The notes beneath the pieces were generated by a model. The model ran no database searches and was not told the DNA's origin. It worked only from the letters and a program-made list of their open reading frames with translations. This document shows positions 1 to 8,375 of a stretch of DNA of 64,000 nucleotides, piece by piece. Source of the DNA: Riemerella anatipestifer ATCC 11845 = DSM 15868. Lineage in GTDB: Bacteria; Bacteroidota; Bacteroidia; Flavobacteriales; Weeksellaceae. Both the position numbers and the translations under genes were made by a program. How positions within the stretch are numbered: position 1 is the stretch's first letter; the number at the start of each line of letters is the position of its first letter. The DNA is taken from the NCBI RefSeq assembly GCF_000252855.1, contig NC_017045.1:1-64000 (forward strand), in the 5' to 3' direction.

Positions 1-1881
1 CCAATTATTCAAAACGGTACACATTGGTATCACAGCCACAGCGGACTGCAAGAACAAATCGGAATGTATGGCTCAATGGTTTTGCTCAAAAGAGCAGACG
101 ACCCAACTTTCAGAAAAGGCATTGATGATTTGCCTTCTGTGCCTATTATTTTGAGCGAATGGACAGACTATAATCCTGATAATGTACACCGAATGTTGCA
201 CAATGCTAATGATTGGTTCGCCATTAAAAAAAACACTGTGCAGAGTTATGCAGAAGCCAAAAAAGCAGGACATTTCAAAACCAAATTGACCAACGAATGG
301 AAACGAATGTTGGCAATGGACGTGAGTGATGTATATTATGACAAATTCTTGATTAACGGAACATCTGAAAGCCAACTCGCTCAATTCAAAGCAGGCGACA
401 AAGTAAGGTTGCGAATATCAAACGGTGGTGCATCTTCCTATTTTTGGCTCACGTATGCAGGTGGAAAAATGACTGTCGTTGCCAATGATGGCAATGATGT
501 TGAGCCTGTTGTGGTGGATAGACTAATTATAGGAGTTTCAGAAACCTATGATGTCATCGTTACCATTCCGGCAGAAAATACTTCCTATGAATTTTTGGCA
601 ACACCCGAAGACCGAACTAAATCAGCATCTATTTACATAGGTTCAGGTATTAAGCAGTTGGCAAGTCCATTGCCTAAACTGAAATACTTTGAAGGTATGA
701 AGATGATGAACGATATGATGAAAATGGATGGCACAATGAACGATATGGGTATGGATATGTCATTGCAACAAATGGATATGAATACGGTAATGTACCCTGA
801 GATTACAGGAGAAAATAAACCCAAAAAATCCGAACATTCAGACCATAGCAATCATACAATGCCCAGTAATGACATTGTTACCTTAAACTACGCAATGCTG
901 AAATCACCTACCAAAACCACTTTGCCAAAAGATGCACCTATCAGAGAATTAAGGTTTGAATTAACAGGCAATATGAACCGCTATGTGTGGAGTATGGACA
1001 ACCGAGTGCTTGCTGAAACTGATAAAATTCTAATCAAAAAAGGAGAAATTGTAAGAATAACACTCTACAACAACTCGATGATGCGACACCCGATGCACTT
1101 GCACGGACACGATTTTAGGGTTATAAACGGGCAAGGCGATTATGCACCGCTTAAAAATGTTTTGGACATAATGCCTATGGAAACCAATGTGATTGAGTTT
1201 GAAGCCAATTTAGAAGGCGATTGGTTTTTTCATTGTCATATTCTCTACCATATGATGGCAGGGATGAACCGAGTTTTTAGTACAGAAAACCAAGCACCCA
1301 ATCCATTGTTGCCTGACAAAAAATGGGCTTACAAAAAACTACAAAGAGAAAGCAACGAACTACATTTTATGTTTCAAAACGACTTTGCAACAAATGGAAA
1401 TGATGGTATGACAATGTTACAAAATACCCGATGGAGTTTTGGCACTGAATGGCGTTTGGGATATAGCGACAAACACGGATACGAAACAGAAACACACATA
1501 GGGCGATACATAGGCAGAAACCAATGGCTAATGCCCTTTATTGGCTTTGATTGGCGATACAGAAAGCACGAAACACCAGAAAAAAATCTTTTTGGGCAGA
1601 CTAATACCAAAGACAATCGGACACAGTTTAGTTTAGGGGTTGCATATACTCTGCCAATGCTTATAATTTTACAAACAGAAGTCTATCACGATGGAAACGT
1701 AAGAGTACAATTAAGACGTGAAGACATTCCACTTTCAAAAAGGTTTAGAGCTGCATTTATGGTAAATACAGACAGAGAATATATGCTTGGACTGAATTAT
1801 ATCGCAAGTAAAAACTTAGGTTTCAGAACGCATTACGACAGTGATATGGGTTTTGGAGTAGGACTGACATTTAATTATTAA
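1..1881 (+). CDS. Multicopper oxidase, copper-resistance type, with C-terminal barrel-like domain (5' partial)
   Basis: The reading frame is open from base 1, so the start and the first cupredoxin domain lie outside. Visible copper-ligand motifs are HWYHSHSG at the left edge, HPMHLHGH near 1087-1110, and HCHILYH near 1231-1251, as in type-3 multicopper oxidases of the CopA family that oxidise Cu(I) in the periplasm. A Met-rich stretch (about 700-795) fits copper binding. After the last copper motif the protein runs on for about 200 residues with alternating aromatic and polar residues and ends in aromatic NY, resembling a CopB-type outer-membrane barrel. That would be an oxidase-barrel fusion, which is inferred. 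Its link to the cassette array downstream is unknown because the 5' end is missing. Confidence 0.88.
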   Translation, partial: PIIQNGTHWYHSHSGLQEQIGMYGSMVLLKRADDPTFRKGIDDLPSVPIILSEWTDYNPDNVHRMLHNANDWFAIKKNTVQSYAEAKKAGHFKTKLTNEWKRMLAMDVSDVYYDKFLINGTSESQLAQFKAGDKVRLRISNGGASSYFWLTYAGGKMTVVANDGNDVEPVVVDRLIIGVSETYDVIVTIPAENTSYEFLATPEDRTKSASIYIGSGIKQLASPLPKLKYFEGMKMMNDMMKMDGTMNDMGMDMSLQQMDMNTVMYPEITGENKPKKSEHSDHSNHTMPSNDIVTLNYAMLKSPTKTTLPKDAPIRELRFELTGNMNRYVWSMDNRVLAETDKILIKKGEIVRITLYNNSMMRHPMHLHGHDFRVINGQGDYAPLKNVLDIMPMETNVIEFEANLEGDWFFHCHILYHMMAGMNRVFSTENQAPNPLLPDKKWAYKKLQRESNELHFMFQNDFATNGNDGMTMLQNTRWSFGTEWRLGYSDKHGYETETHIGRYIGRNQWLMPFIGFDWRYRKHETPEKNLFGQTNTKDNRTQFSLGVAYTLPMLIILQTEVYHDGNVRVQLRREDIPLSKRFRAAFMVNTDREYMLGLNYIASKNLGFRTHYDSDMGFGVGLTFNY

Positions 1882-1892
1882 AACCAACCCAC

Positions 1893-1959
1893 AAGCCATA
1901 CACATTGCCAAGTCGCACGAGCCGATACGCAAACCAAAACTTGGCAAAGAGTATGGCTT
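1893..1959. terminator. Inverted repeat after the oxidase gene
   Basis: The arm AAGCCATACACATTGCCAAG (from 1893) pairs with the segment ending GCAAAGAGTATGGCTT at 1959; the inner ACTTGGCAA/TTGCCAAGT part is perfect. No T-run follows, so it may be a decayed recombination site rather than a terminator. The 130 bases from 1882 to 2013 otherwise hold no gene. Confidence 0.4.
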
Positions 1960-2013
1960 CCCAACAGTAACAGAATTGACCGACTATATAACGGACAAAA
2001 AAGAACAACGAAG

Positions 2014-2146
2014 GCACAACATCGGTTTTGCGTAATGGCGGGTTCAGTGCAAAATTGTAATTTTGTGCATCTAATTAGCATTTTGGTAGGCTGACAGTGA
2101 AGTGCATCTAAGTCTGCCACTACGCAAAGCCGCAAACCGTTGGCGG
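2014..2146 (+). repeat. attC-like site 1 (type C)
   Basis: Left box GCACAAC, left arm GGTTTTGCGTAATGGCGGG, right arm CCACTACGCAAAGCCGC, right box GTTGGCGG. The left box has no matching cassette start in the window, so a cassette end upstream of it has been lost or lies outside. First site of the array. Confidence 0.8.
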
Positions 2147-2193
2147 TCATTCTAAAAAACGTCACTGCCTAACAGAAAATTTCAATAAAAAAT

Positions 2194-2224
2194 TTGCATA
2201 TTGTTATCTGAATAGTTAACTTTG
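2194..2224 (+). promoter_or_regulatory. Promoter of the first HigBA-type pair
   Basis: TTG at 2194-2196, spacer of 20, TAACTTTG at 2217-2224, matching the Bacteroidota pattern. The -7 box sits 5 bases before the GTG start at 2229, so the transcript may be leaderless. Confidence 0.65.
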
Positions 2225-2228
2225 TGGT

Positions 2229-2570
2229 GTGGAAACTATAAGACAAGTTATTGCATATAAAAAATACTTTTTGGACTTCTACCAAGCCCAAACAGATGAA
2301 GTACAAAGAAAGATTGAATGGACTTTGAACTTGTTGCGGACAATTGACCGAGTTCCTAAAAAGTATTTTGACCATATAACTGGAACTGACGGACTTTTTG
2401 AAGTTCGGGTTGAACTTGGTGGAAACATTTTTAGAATTTTCGCTTTTTTCGATAAAGGAAATTTAGTTGTTTTAGGGAATGGTTTTCAAAAAAAATCTCA
2501 AAAAACACCAAAAAATGAAATAGAAAAGGCAATAAAAATAAAAGCAGAATATGAAAACGAAAGAAAATAA
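2229..2570 (+). CDS. HigB/RelE-like toxin (Gp49/DUF891 family)
   Basis: A 113-residue basic protein of the phage-derived Gp49/HigB type, predicted to cleave ribosome-bound mRNA. The core is an LFEVRVE strand, then GNIFRIFAFF and VVLGNGFQKKSQKTP, where the basic and aromatic residues of RelE-fold toxins lie. The start is GTG, directly after the promoter. It overlaps the antitoxin gene by 20 bases in toxin-first order, typical of higBA. It fills cassette 1 with its partner. Confidence 0.85.
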   Translation: METIRQVIAYKKYFLDFYQAQTDEVQRKIEWTLNLLRTIDRVPKKYFDHITGTDGLFEVRVELGGNIFRIFAFFDKGNLVVLGNGFQKKSQKTPKNEIEKAIKIKAEYENERK

Positions 2571-2856
2571 CATTACAACGCTTGACGAAATCCTTGACAA
2601 TAAATACGGAAAACGAGGTGCAAAAGAAAGAGAACAGTGGGAACAAGAATTTGAAAGTTTCCAACTTGGTGTTTTGCTGGAGGAAGCAAGACGCAAACTT
2701 GGTATGACACAAGAAGAACTTGCTGAAAAGTGCGGAACAAATAAGTCTTACATTTCACGTATAGAAAATAATGCAAGTGACATTCGACTTTCAACTTTGA
2801 TGAAAATTATTCAAACGGGATTAGGCGGACATTTAAAACTTACTTTACAGCTCTAA
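2551..2856 (+). CDS. HigA-like antitoxin, XRE helix-turn-helix
   Basis: 101 residues. The C-terminal half (about 48-95) is an XRE-type HTH with KLGMTQEELAEKCGTNKSY followed by ISRIEN, as in HigA antitoxins that bind the toxin and repress their own promoter. It starts inside the toxin gene. The stop lies 13 bases before the left box of site 2. Self-regulation is expected from the family, not shown here. Confidence 0.88.
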   Translation: MKTKENNITTLDEILDNKYGKRGAKEREQWEQEFESFQLGVLLEEARRKLGMTQEELAEKCGTNKSYISRIENNASDIRLSTLMKIIQTGLGGHLKLTLQL

Positions 2857-2869
2857 CAAAAAGAACGAA

Positions 2870-3004
2870 CCGCCAACAAGGTATTGCCGCAAGCGGGGGA
2901 TATTTGCATTTTAGAAAAATTTGTTTACCTTTGAGGTGTGGTATTTCAGTTGAAGTTGGGTGCTGAGAAGTCCCCGCCTTCGGCAATACCCGGACCGTTA
3001 GCAG
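2870..3004 (+). repeat. attC-like site 2 (type A)
   Basis: Left box CCGCCAAC is the complement of the start of cassette 1 (GTTGGCGG at 2139-2146). Arms GGTATTGCCGCAAGCGGGG and CCCCGCCTTCGGCAATACC; right box GTTAGCAG. The unpaired AAG against GGTCCG beside the boxes mirrors the unpaired central spacers of attC hairpins. Confidence 0.9.
2904..2933 (+). promoter_or_regulatory. Promoter inside attC-like site 2
   Basis: TTG 2904-2906, spacer 19, TACCTTTG 2926-2933, reading towards the cation-transporter cassette. Confidence 0.65.
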
Positions 3005-3039
3005 TAATGGTAGGACGACCCAACCGATAACAATAGACA

Positions 3040-3837
3040 ATGCAGAAAACGACATTTAAAATATCAAAAATGGACTGCCCATCCGAAGAACAAATGATAC
3101 GGATGAAACTTGCCGACTTGACAAACATCAACTCGTTGGACTTTGATATACCGAACAGACAACTGACCGTTTTTCACACTGACAATCACGACCAAATTTT
3201 TCAACGACTTGACAACTTAAAGTTTGACACTTCTCTTATTGACAGCGTTTCGGCAGACAATTACATTTCAACAACCGACAACACAGACCGAGAAAAAAAA
3301 TTACTTTGGCAAGTTTTAGCCATCAACTTTTTCTTTTTTGCACTTGAACTTGCGACAGGTTTTATTTCTAACTCAATGGGACTTGTAGCCGACAGTTTGG
3401 ATATGCTTGCCGACAGTATTGTTTACGGACTTGCACTTTTTGCAGTTGGTGGGACAATGACACGAAAAAAGAACATTGCAAAATCGGCAGGTTATTTTCA
3501 GTTGACACTTGCGGTTTTTGGTTTTATAGAAGTTATCAGACGATTTGTTGGAACGGAAACAATTCCAGTATTTCAGACAATGATAATTATTTCAATTCTT
3601 GCTCTTATTGGAAACGGACTGTGTTTGTATTTACTGCAAAAAAGTAAAAGCAAAGAAGCACATATGCAAGCAAGTATGATTTTCACATCTAATGACGTAA
3701 TTGTAAACCTTGGAGTAATTGTAGCAGGCGGACTTGTTTACTTGACAAACTCAAAATATCCTGACCTTATCGTTGGGACAATTGTATTTTTCATCGTTGG
3801 ACAAGGAGCATTTAAAATCTTGAAACTATCAAAATGA
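3040..3837 (+). CDS. Cation transporter: HMA-like domain plus cation-diffusion-facilitator membrane domain
   Basis: 265 residues. Residues 1-75 resemble a heavy-metal-associated fold with KMDCPSEE (only one Cys of the usual CxxC). Residues 85-265 hold about six hydrophobic segments with the CDF signature GLVADSLDMLADS, whose Asp residues bind metal in Zn/Cd/Co exporters. It lacks the usual C-terminal cytosolic domain of CDF proteins, the metal domain being at the N-terminus. Only gene of cassette 2. Metal efflux from the cytoplasm is inferred; the metal is unknown. Confidence 0.82.
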   Translation: MQKTTFKISKMDCPSEEQMIRMKLADLTNINSLDFDIPNRQLTVFHTDNHDQIFQRLDNLKFDTSLIDSVSADNYISTTDNTDREKKLLWQVLAINFFFFALELATGFISNSMGLVADSLDMLADSIVYGLALFAVGGTMTRKKNIAKSAGYFQLTLAVFGFIEVIRRFVGTETIPVFQTMIIISILALIGNGLCLYLLQKSKSKEAHMQASMIFTSNDVIVNLGVIVAGGLVYLTNSKYPDLIVGTIVFFIVGQGAFKILKLSK

Positions 3838-3866
3838 CGACTGAAAGACTGAAAGAAGAACCACTA

Positions 3867-4002
3867 CTGCTAACAGCGGTTTGGCAAAAGGCGGGGTTTC
3901 GTGCTTCGTAGAGCCATTTGTGCAAGGTTCAACATTTGTGCTTCGTATGAAATTTAGTGCTAAAAGTCCCGCCCTTCGCCAAGCCGCAAACCGTTATGCG
4001 AC
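3867..4002 (+). repeat. attC-like site 3 (type C)
   Basis: Left box CTGCTAAC matches the start of cassette 2 (GTTAGCAG). Arms CGGTTTGGCAAAAGGCGGGG and CCCGCCCTTCGCCAAGCCGC. Right box GTTATGCGAC. The loop carries GTGCAAGGTTCAACATTTG, shared with site 7. Confidence 0.88.
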
Positions 4003-4017
4003 ATTTTATAGAAAAAT

Positions 4018-5052
4018 ATGCGATATAGTAGAAAACAAATAACTAAAGCAGGAGAAAAACTTATATCTTCAAAGTCAGATAGTGAAATTAATGAAGCATT
4101 AAGTATGATTAACAGTTGGAGAACAACTCATTTGCATCCACTTGTTGTATTAAAAAACAGTTTAATACGTCTTTTGTCAAAAAATAATATTGAACCAAAA
4201 TTAATTTCACAAAGACTTAAAAGATTAACATCAATAGTTTATAAGCTTGACCTAAACCCAAGTATGGGCTTAGGTGGAATGCAAGATATTGGAGGCTATC
4301 GTGCTGTTTTGAAAGATGTTAGAGACTTGAAAAAATTGAACGAAGCGTTGAAAAATCAAAGAAGTAATCATAAACTTGAAAAAATTGTGGATTATGTTAA
4401 TGAGCCCAAACATACAGGTTATAGAAGTATTCATTACATTTATAAATATTCGTCAACAAAAGAAGATTATGACGGATTGAAAATTGAATTACAAATTAGA
4501 ACGAAACTGCAACACAATTGGGCAACCGCTGTTGAAACAGCGGGGATAATAACTAAAACATCTTTAAAATCAAATCAAGGTCCAGATGAATGGCTAGACT
4601 TTTTTAAAGTGGTAAGTTCGCTATTCGCAATTAAGGAGAAACTTCCAGTTATGGAAGAGCATAAAAATCTATCGATGGAAGATTTGATGATTAAATGTTA
4701 CAATTACTGCAATGAATTAAATATTTTAACAAAATTGAAAGCGATAAGAGTTTCTACAAATAGAATTGAGTCAGATAATTTTCCAGGGGATTACTATTTG
4801 CTTAACATCAACCTTGTCCAAATGTCAGTAAATATTCAAATCTTCAATAAGAATCAATTTGAATATGCAACAAAAGAATATTTAAGACTTGAAACTAGTA
4901 TTAAAGAGAGCGAAAATGCTGTTGTATTAGTTTCGGCTTCCTCTTTAAAAACTCTAAAAAAAGCATATCCTAGCTACTTTCTTGACACTTCTGAATTTAT
5001 CCAAGCAATTGAAAAAATGAATACAAATTGTAAGGAAAAAAAATATGTTTAA
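4018..5052 (+). CDS. RelA/SpoT-like nucleotide synthetase domain protein
   Basis: 344 residues, single gene of cassette 3. Residues about 60-180 hold the synthetase fold: GGMQDIGGYRAVL, EPKHTGYRSIHYIYKY and LQIRTKLQHNWATAVE, the motifs that bind ATP and acceptor nucleotide and carry the catalytic acidic residues. No HD hydrolase domain is present, so it is a small-alarmone-synthetase type. The C-terminal 150 residues are unfamiliar. Housekeeping enzymes of this type make (p)ppGpp; in mobile contexts related enzymes act as toxins or phage-defence proteins (ToxSAS, CapRel). No separate antitoxin gene is visible. Which role applies is open. Confidence 0.85.
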   Translation: MRYSRKQITKAGEKLISSKSDSEINEALSMINSWRTTHLHPLVVLKNSLIRLLSKNNIEPKLISQRLKRLTSIVYKLDLNPSMGLGGMQDIGGYRAVLKDVRDLKKLNEALKNQRSNHKLEKIVDYVNEPKHTGYRSIHYIYKYSSTKEDYDGLKIELQIRTKLQHNWATAVETAGIITKTSLKSNQGPDEWLDFFKVVSSLFAIKEKLPVMEEHKNLSMEDLMIKCYNYCNELNILTKLKAIRVSTNRIESDNFPGDYYLLNINLVQMSVNIQIFNKNQFEYATKEYLRLETSIKESENAVVLVSASSLKTLKKAYPSYFLDTSEFIQAIEKMNTNCKEKKYV

Positions 5053-5059
5053 CAAAAAC

Positions 5060-5260
5060 GTCGCATAACATAGTATTTGCAAAAGGCGGGGTTAAGTGCA
5101 GGGTTGAAAATTTAGTAATATTTATCCGCTTCTGCTTTTCCGTATTACTTTTTTTGAGTAAATTAGCATGACGGAAAAAGCATCCGCTTCGGTTGAACTG
5201 AATTGAACTTAAAGTTCATTTCAGCTCCGCCCTTCGCAAATACTTTTCCCGTTGTGCGTC
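5060..5260 (+). repeat. attC-like site 4 (type B, long)
   Basis: Left box GTCGCATAAC is the perfect 10-base complement of the start of cassette 3. Arms AGTATTTGCAAAAGGCGGGG and CGCCCTTCGCAAATACTTTT; right box GTTGTGCGTC. An internal stem GCTTTTCCGT/ACGGAAAAAGC encloses TAAATTAG at 5159-5166. Confidence 0.9.
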
Positions 5261-5303
5261 AGCTTATTCGAACATTGTGCATAAAACAAACTGAAAAATT
5301 AAG

Positions 5304-5333
5304 TTGTGATATTTGGAAACTTTTGTATCTTTG
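5304..5333 (+). promoter_or_regulatory. Promoter of the second HigBA-type pair
   Basis: TTG 5304-5306, spacer 19, TATCTTTG 5326-5333, in the 100-base leader of cassette 4, 25 bases before the toxin start. Confidence 0.75.
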
Positions 5334-5358
5334 TTGAAAATTTACATAAAACAACTAA

Positions 5359-5703
5359 ATGCAATTTTTTGAAACACGATTTTTAGAAGAAGCTGACAAG
5401 TTTATTTCTGAACTTGATGAAAAAACTGCTAGAAAACTGTTTTATAACATTGATTTAGCCCAACAAACAAACGACCCAAGACTTTTCAAAAAACTTAAAA
5501 ATGACATTTGGGAGTTTAGAACACTTTATGCAGGACTTCAAATTCGACTTCTTGCATTTTGGGACAAAACAGACGGAAAAGAAACTTTAGTACTTGCAAC
5601 GCACGGGTTTATAAAGAAAGTTAACAAAGTCCCAACAAAAGAAATTGACAAAGCGGTCAAAATTAGAGAAAAATATTTTAGTAATAAACAAAATAGCAAA
5701 TAA
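5359..5703 (+). CDS. HigB/RelE-like toxin (Gp49/DUF891 family)
   Basis: 114 residues, same family as the toxin at 2229 but divergent. Landmarks are DIWEFRTLYAGLQIRLLAFW and LVLATHGFIKKVNKVP, the central strands and basic tail of Gp49-type RNases. It has its own promoter and is followed after 1 base by its antitoxin. Start ATG at 5359. Confidence 0.86.
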   Translation: MQFFETRFLEEADKFISELDEKTARKLFYNIDLAQQTNDPRLFKKLKNDIWEFRTLYAGLQIRLLAFWDKTDGKETLVLATHGFIKKVNKVPTKEIDKAVKIREKYFSNKQNSK

Positions 5704-5704
5704 A

Positions 5705-6031
5705 ATGGCAAATAACGAAATTAAATCATACTCACTTGCCGAAATGAAAGATAAATATATCGGTAAAGTTGGAACAAAAGAACGTGACGAGTACGAATAT
5801 GAACTACGAATGGATGTTTTAGGTAAAATGATTAAAACGGCTCGACAAGAACGAAATTTGACACAAGAACAATTAGGACAAATTGTTGGCGTTCAAAAAT
5901 CTCAAATTTCCAAATTAGAAAGTAGTGCAAACAGTGCGACAATTGACACGATAATTAAAGTGTTTAAAGCATTGAAAGCCGAAATTAACTTTAATGTGAA
6001 ACTTGAAGAACAACATATAAAACTAGTCTAA
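5705..6031 (+). CDS. HigA-like antitoxin, XRE helix-turn-helix
   Basis: 108 residues from ATG at 5705, one base after the toxin stop; an in-frame extension back to 5645 would overlap the toxin and is not preferred. XRE HTH at about residues 38-90: RQERNLTQEQLGQIVGVQKS then QISKLE. Expected to bind the toxin and repress the promoter at 5304. Confidence 0.86.
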   Translation: MANNEIKSYSLAEMKDKYIGKVGTKERDEYEYELRMDVLGKMIKTARQERNLTQEQLGQIVGVQKSQISKLESSANSATIDTIIKVFKALKAEINFNVKLEEQHIKLV

Positions 6032-6043
6032 AACAAAGCCGAA

Positions 6044-6177
6044 CGCACAACAAGGTATTGCCGCAAGCGGGGTTAATTGCTTTTTTAGAAACTTTTGTTT
6101 ACTTTTGAAGTATGGTATTTTAGTTGAAGTTAGGTGCTAATAAGCCCCGCCTTCGGCAATACCCTGACCGTTAGCAG
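6044..6177 (+). repeat. attC-like site 5 (type A)
   Basis: Left box CGCACAAC matches the cassette 4 start GTTGTGCG. Right box GTTAGCAG. Arms as in site 2. Confidence 0.9.
6077..6107 (+). promoter_or_regulatory. Promoter inside attC-like site 5
   Basis: TTG 6077-6079, spacer 20, TACTTTTG 6100-6107. Confidence 0.62.
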
Positions 6178-6184
6178 AAATTTT

Positions 6185-6886
6185 ATGAAAACAGTCCTCT
6201 CAACAATGTTTTACTTAACAATTTTATCTTGTAATAATTCAAATAGCAATAATATGGTTTTTTTTGATAAATTTTTTGGAAAGAAAGAACAATCGGAACA
6301 AACTTCAAAACCTAATTCTAACTCTTTAAAAATTGAAAAAACAGCTGAAATGCTGGATGAAGATTTATACTGGAAAATTATTGATAATTCATTAAAAAAT
6401 TCAGAAAATCAAGATGAACAAGAAAAGTTTCTAATTTCGGAAATTAGCAAATTAACCCCTAAGCAAATGATTGGATTTCGTTTAAGAACCGACAAACTTC
6501 TCTACGATACGTATAATTCTGAAATGTGGTGTGCTAGTTATTTAATGAATGGAGGAAGTTCCGATGACGGATTTGAGTATTTTAGAAATTGGGTAATTTC
6601 GAGAGGTAAAGATGTTTATTACAAAGCAAAAGAAAATCCTGATACTCTAATTTCTCAAAAAGATTTCGGAGAAGAAGGTTTTTATGAATTTGAACTTTTT
6701 TGGTATGTAGCTTTAGAAGCATTCCGACAACGAACAGGACAAGATTTATATGATTTTATTGACGAAGATAATTTTACTACGAAAGAAGGAAATTATCCTG
6801 AATTTGAATTTACTTGGAAAGAAGAAAATCCTGAAAGTATGAAAAAAATATGTCCTAAAATTTACGAAGAATTTACGAATAAATAA
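6185..6886 (+). CDS. Lipoprotein with DUF4240 domain
   Basis: Start ATG 6185, just after the right box of site 5; an upstream in-frame ATG at 6134 lies inside the site and would spoil the signal. 233 residues. The lipobox is LTILSC near residue 16. The body carries the DUF4240 hallmarks ...LYWKIIDNSL near residue 60, the Trp/Gly-rich MWCASYLMNGGSSDDGF, and YFRNWVISRGKDVYY. DUF4240 proteins are of unknown role, often in immunity-like loci. Cassette 5 cargo. Confidence 0.8.
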   Translation: MKTVLSTMFYLTILSCNNSNSNNMVFFDKFFGKKEQSEQTSKPNSNSLKIEKTAEMLDEDLYWKIIDNSLKNSENQDEQEKFLISEISKLTPKQMIGFRLRTDKLLYDTYNSEMWCASYLMNGGSSDDGFEYFRNWVISRGKDVYYKAKENPDTLISQKDFGEEGFYEFELFWYVALEAFRQRTGQDLYDFIDEDNFTTKEGNYPEFEFTWKEENPESMKKICPKIYEEFTNK

Positions 6887-6891
6887 AAACT

Positions 6892-7027
6892 TCTGCTAAC
6901 AAGGGTTTTGCGTCAGGCGGGCTAAAGTGCAAAATTCAGGTTTTGTACTTCTATGAAAATTTGTATATTAGCCGAACATCTTGGCTTCGAAAGCCCGCCC
7001 GAACGCAAAGCCCCCGACCGTTAGCGG
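6892..7027 (+). repeat. attC-like site 6 (type D)
   Basis: Left box TCTGCTAAC matches the cassette 5 start GTTAGCAGA. Arms GGGTTTTGCGTCAGGCGGGC and GCCCGCCCGAACGCAAAGCC; right box GTTAGCGG. The loop has TATATTAG preceded by TTG at 18 bases, a weaker promoter-like pair. Confidence 0.88.
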
Positions 7028-7053
7028 TCAGCTTAAAAAAGGACACGAACAAA

Positions 7054-7608
7054 ATGAACAAAGAAATTATATCGAAAATTATTGGACGACTTAGACAAGA
7101 TGAAAGTTTTCCTGATTGGTGGAAAAGTGAAGAGGTAGCAATTCCATTTTTCGACAACGACAAGTTGACGATAACCTTTATGGATTTTGAACCCGAACAC
7201 GACAAGACATTTATTGACGAAGCAGACCAAGCTTTGACAAATTTTTTGAAGCTAAACGCAAACGACCGAAATTTGATTTCTGAATTGGCTTATAAAAACT
7301 GTATGGATTTTTTGGACGCAGTTGAATATGACGAAGCAGACGAACCATTAAGACAGATAAAAAACAAGAACGAAATTTGGAAATTCATACAGCCGACAGA
7401 AATTTATGTAACAAGACGACCTTACAAGGAGCAAGATATTTATGTTCAAATTGCTTGTGAGTGCGATTGGGAACAAGAACACGGACTTCAATTAGTATTT
7501 AGACAAGGGAAAAAACTCACGAGAATTAGTGACCAAGACGGACATTTAACAGAAGCTGATGCTTACGACAAACCAGACGAGGAAGATGAATTACTATCAA
7601 GATTTTAA
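7054..7608 (+). CDS. Acidic cytosolic protein, DUF6985-like
   Basis: 184 residues from ATG 7054; the longer frame from 6943 runs through the recombination site and is rejected. Very acidic, no signal peptide. The C-terminal pattern IACECDWEQEHGLQLVFRQG, then TRISDQDGHLTEADAY, resembles DUF6985 proteins, which are often immunity proteins of polymorphic toxins. That link is from memory and tentative. Cassette 6 cargo. Confidence 0.7.
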   Translation: MNKEIISKIIGRLRQDESFPDWWKSEEVAIPFFDNDKLTITFMDFEPEHDKTFIDEADQALTNFLKLNANDRNLISELAYKNCMDFLDAVEYDEADEPLRQIKNKNEIWKFIQPTEIYVTRRPYKEQDIYVQIACECDWEQEHGLQLVFRQGKKLTRISDQDGHLTEADAYDKPDEEDELLSRF

Positions 7609-7631
7609 TGACTGAGAACAAGAAAGCCGAA

Positions 7632-7767
7632 CCGCTAACAAGGTATTGCCAAAAGCGGGGCTGAACGGCTTCGATTGGAAATTTGTGCAAGGTTCAACAT
7701 TCGTTCTTCGATTGAACTTTTATGCTAAAAATCCCCGCCTTCGGCAATACCCGAGCCGTTGTACGAC
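7632..7767 (+). repeat. attC-like site 7 (type A arms, type C loop)
   Basis: Left box CCGCTAAC matches the cassette 6 start GTTAGCGG. Outer arms GGTATTGCCAAAAGCGGGG and CCCCGCCTTCGGCAATACC are type A, but the loop is the GTGCAAGGTTCAACATTCG type seen in site 3, so the promoter of type A sites is absent. Right box GTTGTACGAC. Confidence 0.87.
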
Positions 7768-7822
7768 ATTTTAAAAAAGGTTGTCAAAAAACTAAACTAA
7801 TTATAATTAAAAAAGAAAATTT

Positions 7823-8368
7823 ATGAAAAAAACATTATTCCTAAGTGTTTTAAGTTTACTCACAATTTCTTGTTCAGATAATTTATCTGAATCTAAAGTT
7901 AAGAGTCTTGTAAATGAATGTTTGGAAAAAGATCCTATTTATGGAAAAGGAGTTATTAGAAGTGGAAAGGTTTCTTATATGTCTGAAGAAGATATAAATC
8001 AATATCAAGAATTACAAAAAAAAGGGTTGTTAACAATTGAAAGTAAGGAAGAAAAAAGTGGTTGGTTTACAAATAAATTTCAATTAGTTGCTTTGACTGA
8101 CAAATCTAAGTCTTATGTAATTGAAAGTAAAGATATATCTGAAAACACTAAAGTCAATTATGTGAAGTTATATACAAATAAGTTAGATAAAGTTGGTTCA
8201 ATTCAAGAAATTCCTTCAATGAACATTGCTGAAGTAAGTGTTACCTATAAAAAAGAAGATAAGACACCATTTTATGATGTGTTAGAAAAGGACAAAACAG
8301 ATTTTAATACGAAAAAGATAGCACTGAAAAAAACTGAGAATAACGGTTGGATTTATTGTGAAAAATAA
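7823..8368 (+). CDS. Lipoprotein of unknown function
   Basis: 181 residues, Lys-rich. Lipobox SLLTISC at residues 11-17 after a short hydrophobic stretch. Not recognised further. It starts at ATG 7823, 56 bases after the right box of site 7, and ends 7 bases before site 8. Cassette 7. Confidence 0.75.
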   Translation: MKKTLFLSVLSLLTISCSDNLSESKVKSLVNECLEKDPIYGKGVIRSGKVSYMSEEDINQYQELQKKGLLTIESKEEKSGWFTNKFQLVALTDKSKSYVIESKDISENTKVNYVKLYTNKLDKVGSIQEIPSMNIAEVSVTYKKEDKTPFYDVLEKDKTDFNTKKIALKKTENNGWIYCEK

Positions 8369-8375
8369 AAAAAAC

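Noticed and set aside
1882-2013. Integrase or attI next to the first site
   Set aside because: No gene is present there and the first site has a normal cassette-end box, so it is not an attI.
6943-7053. N-terminal extension of the DUF6985-like protein
   Set aside because: The extension is recombination-site sequence; the start at 7054 follows the right box.
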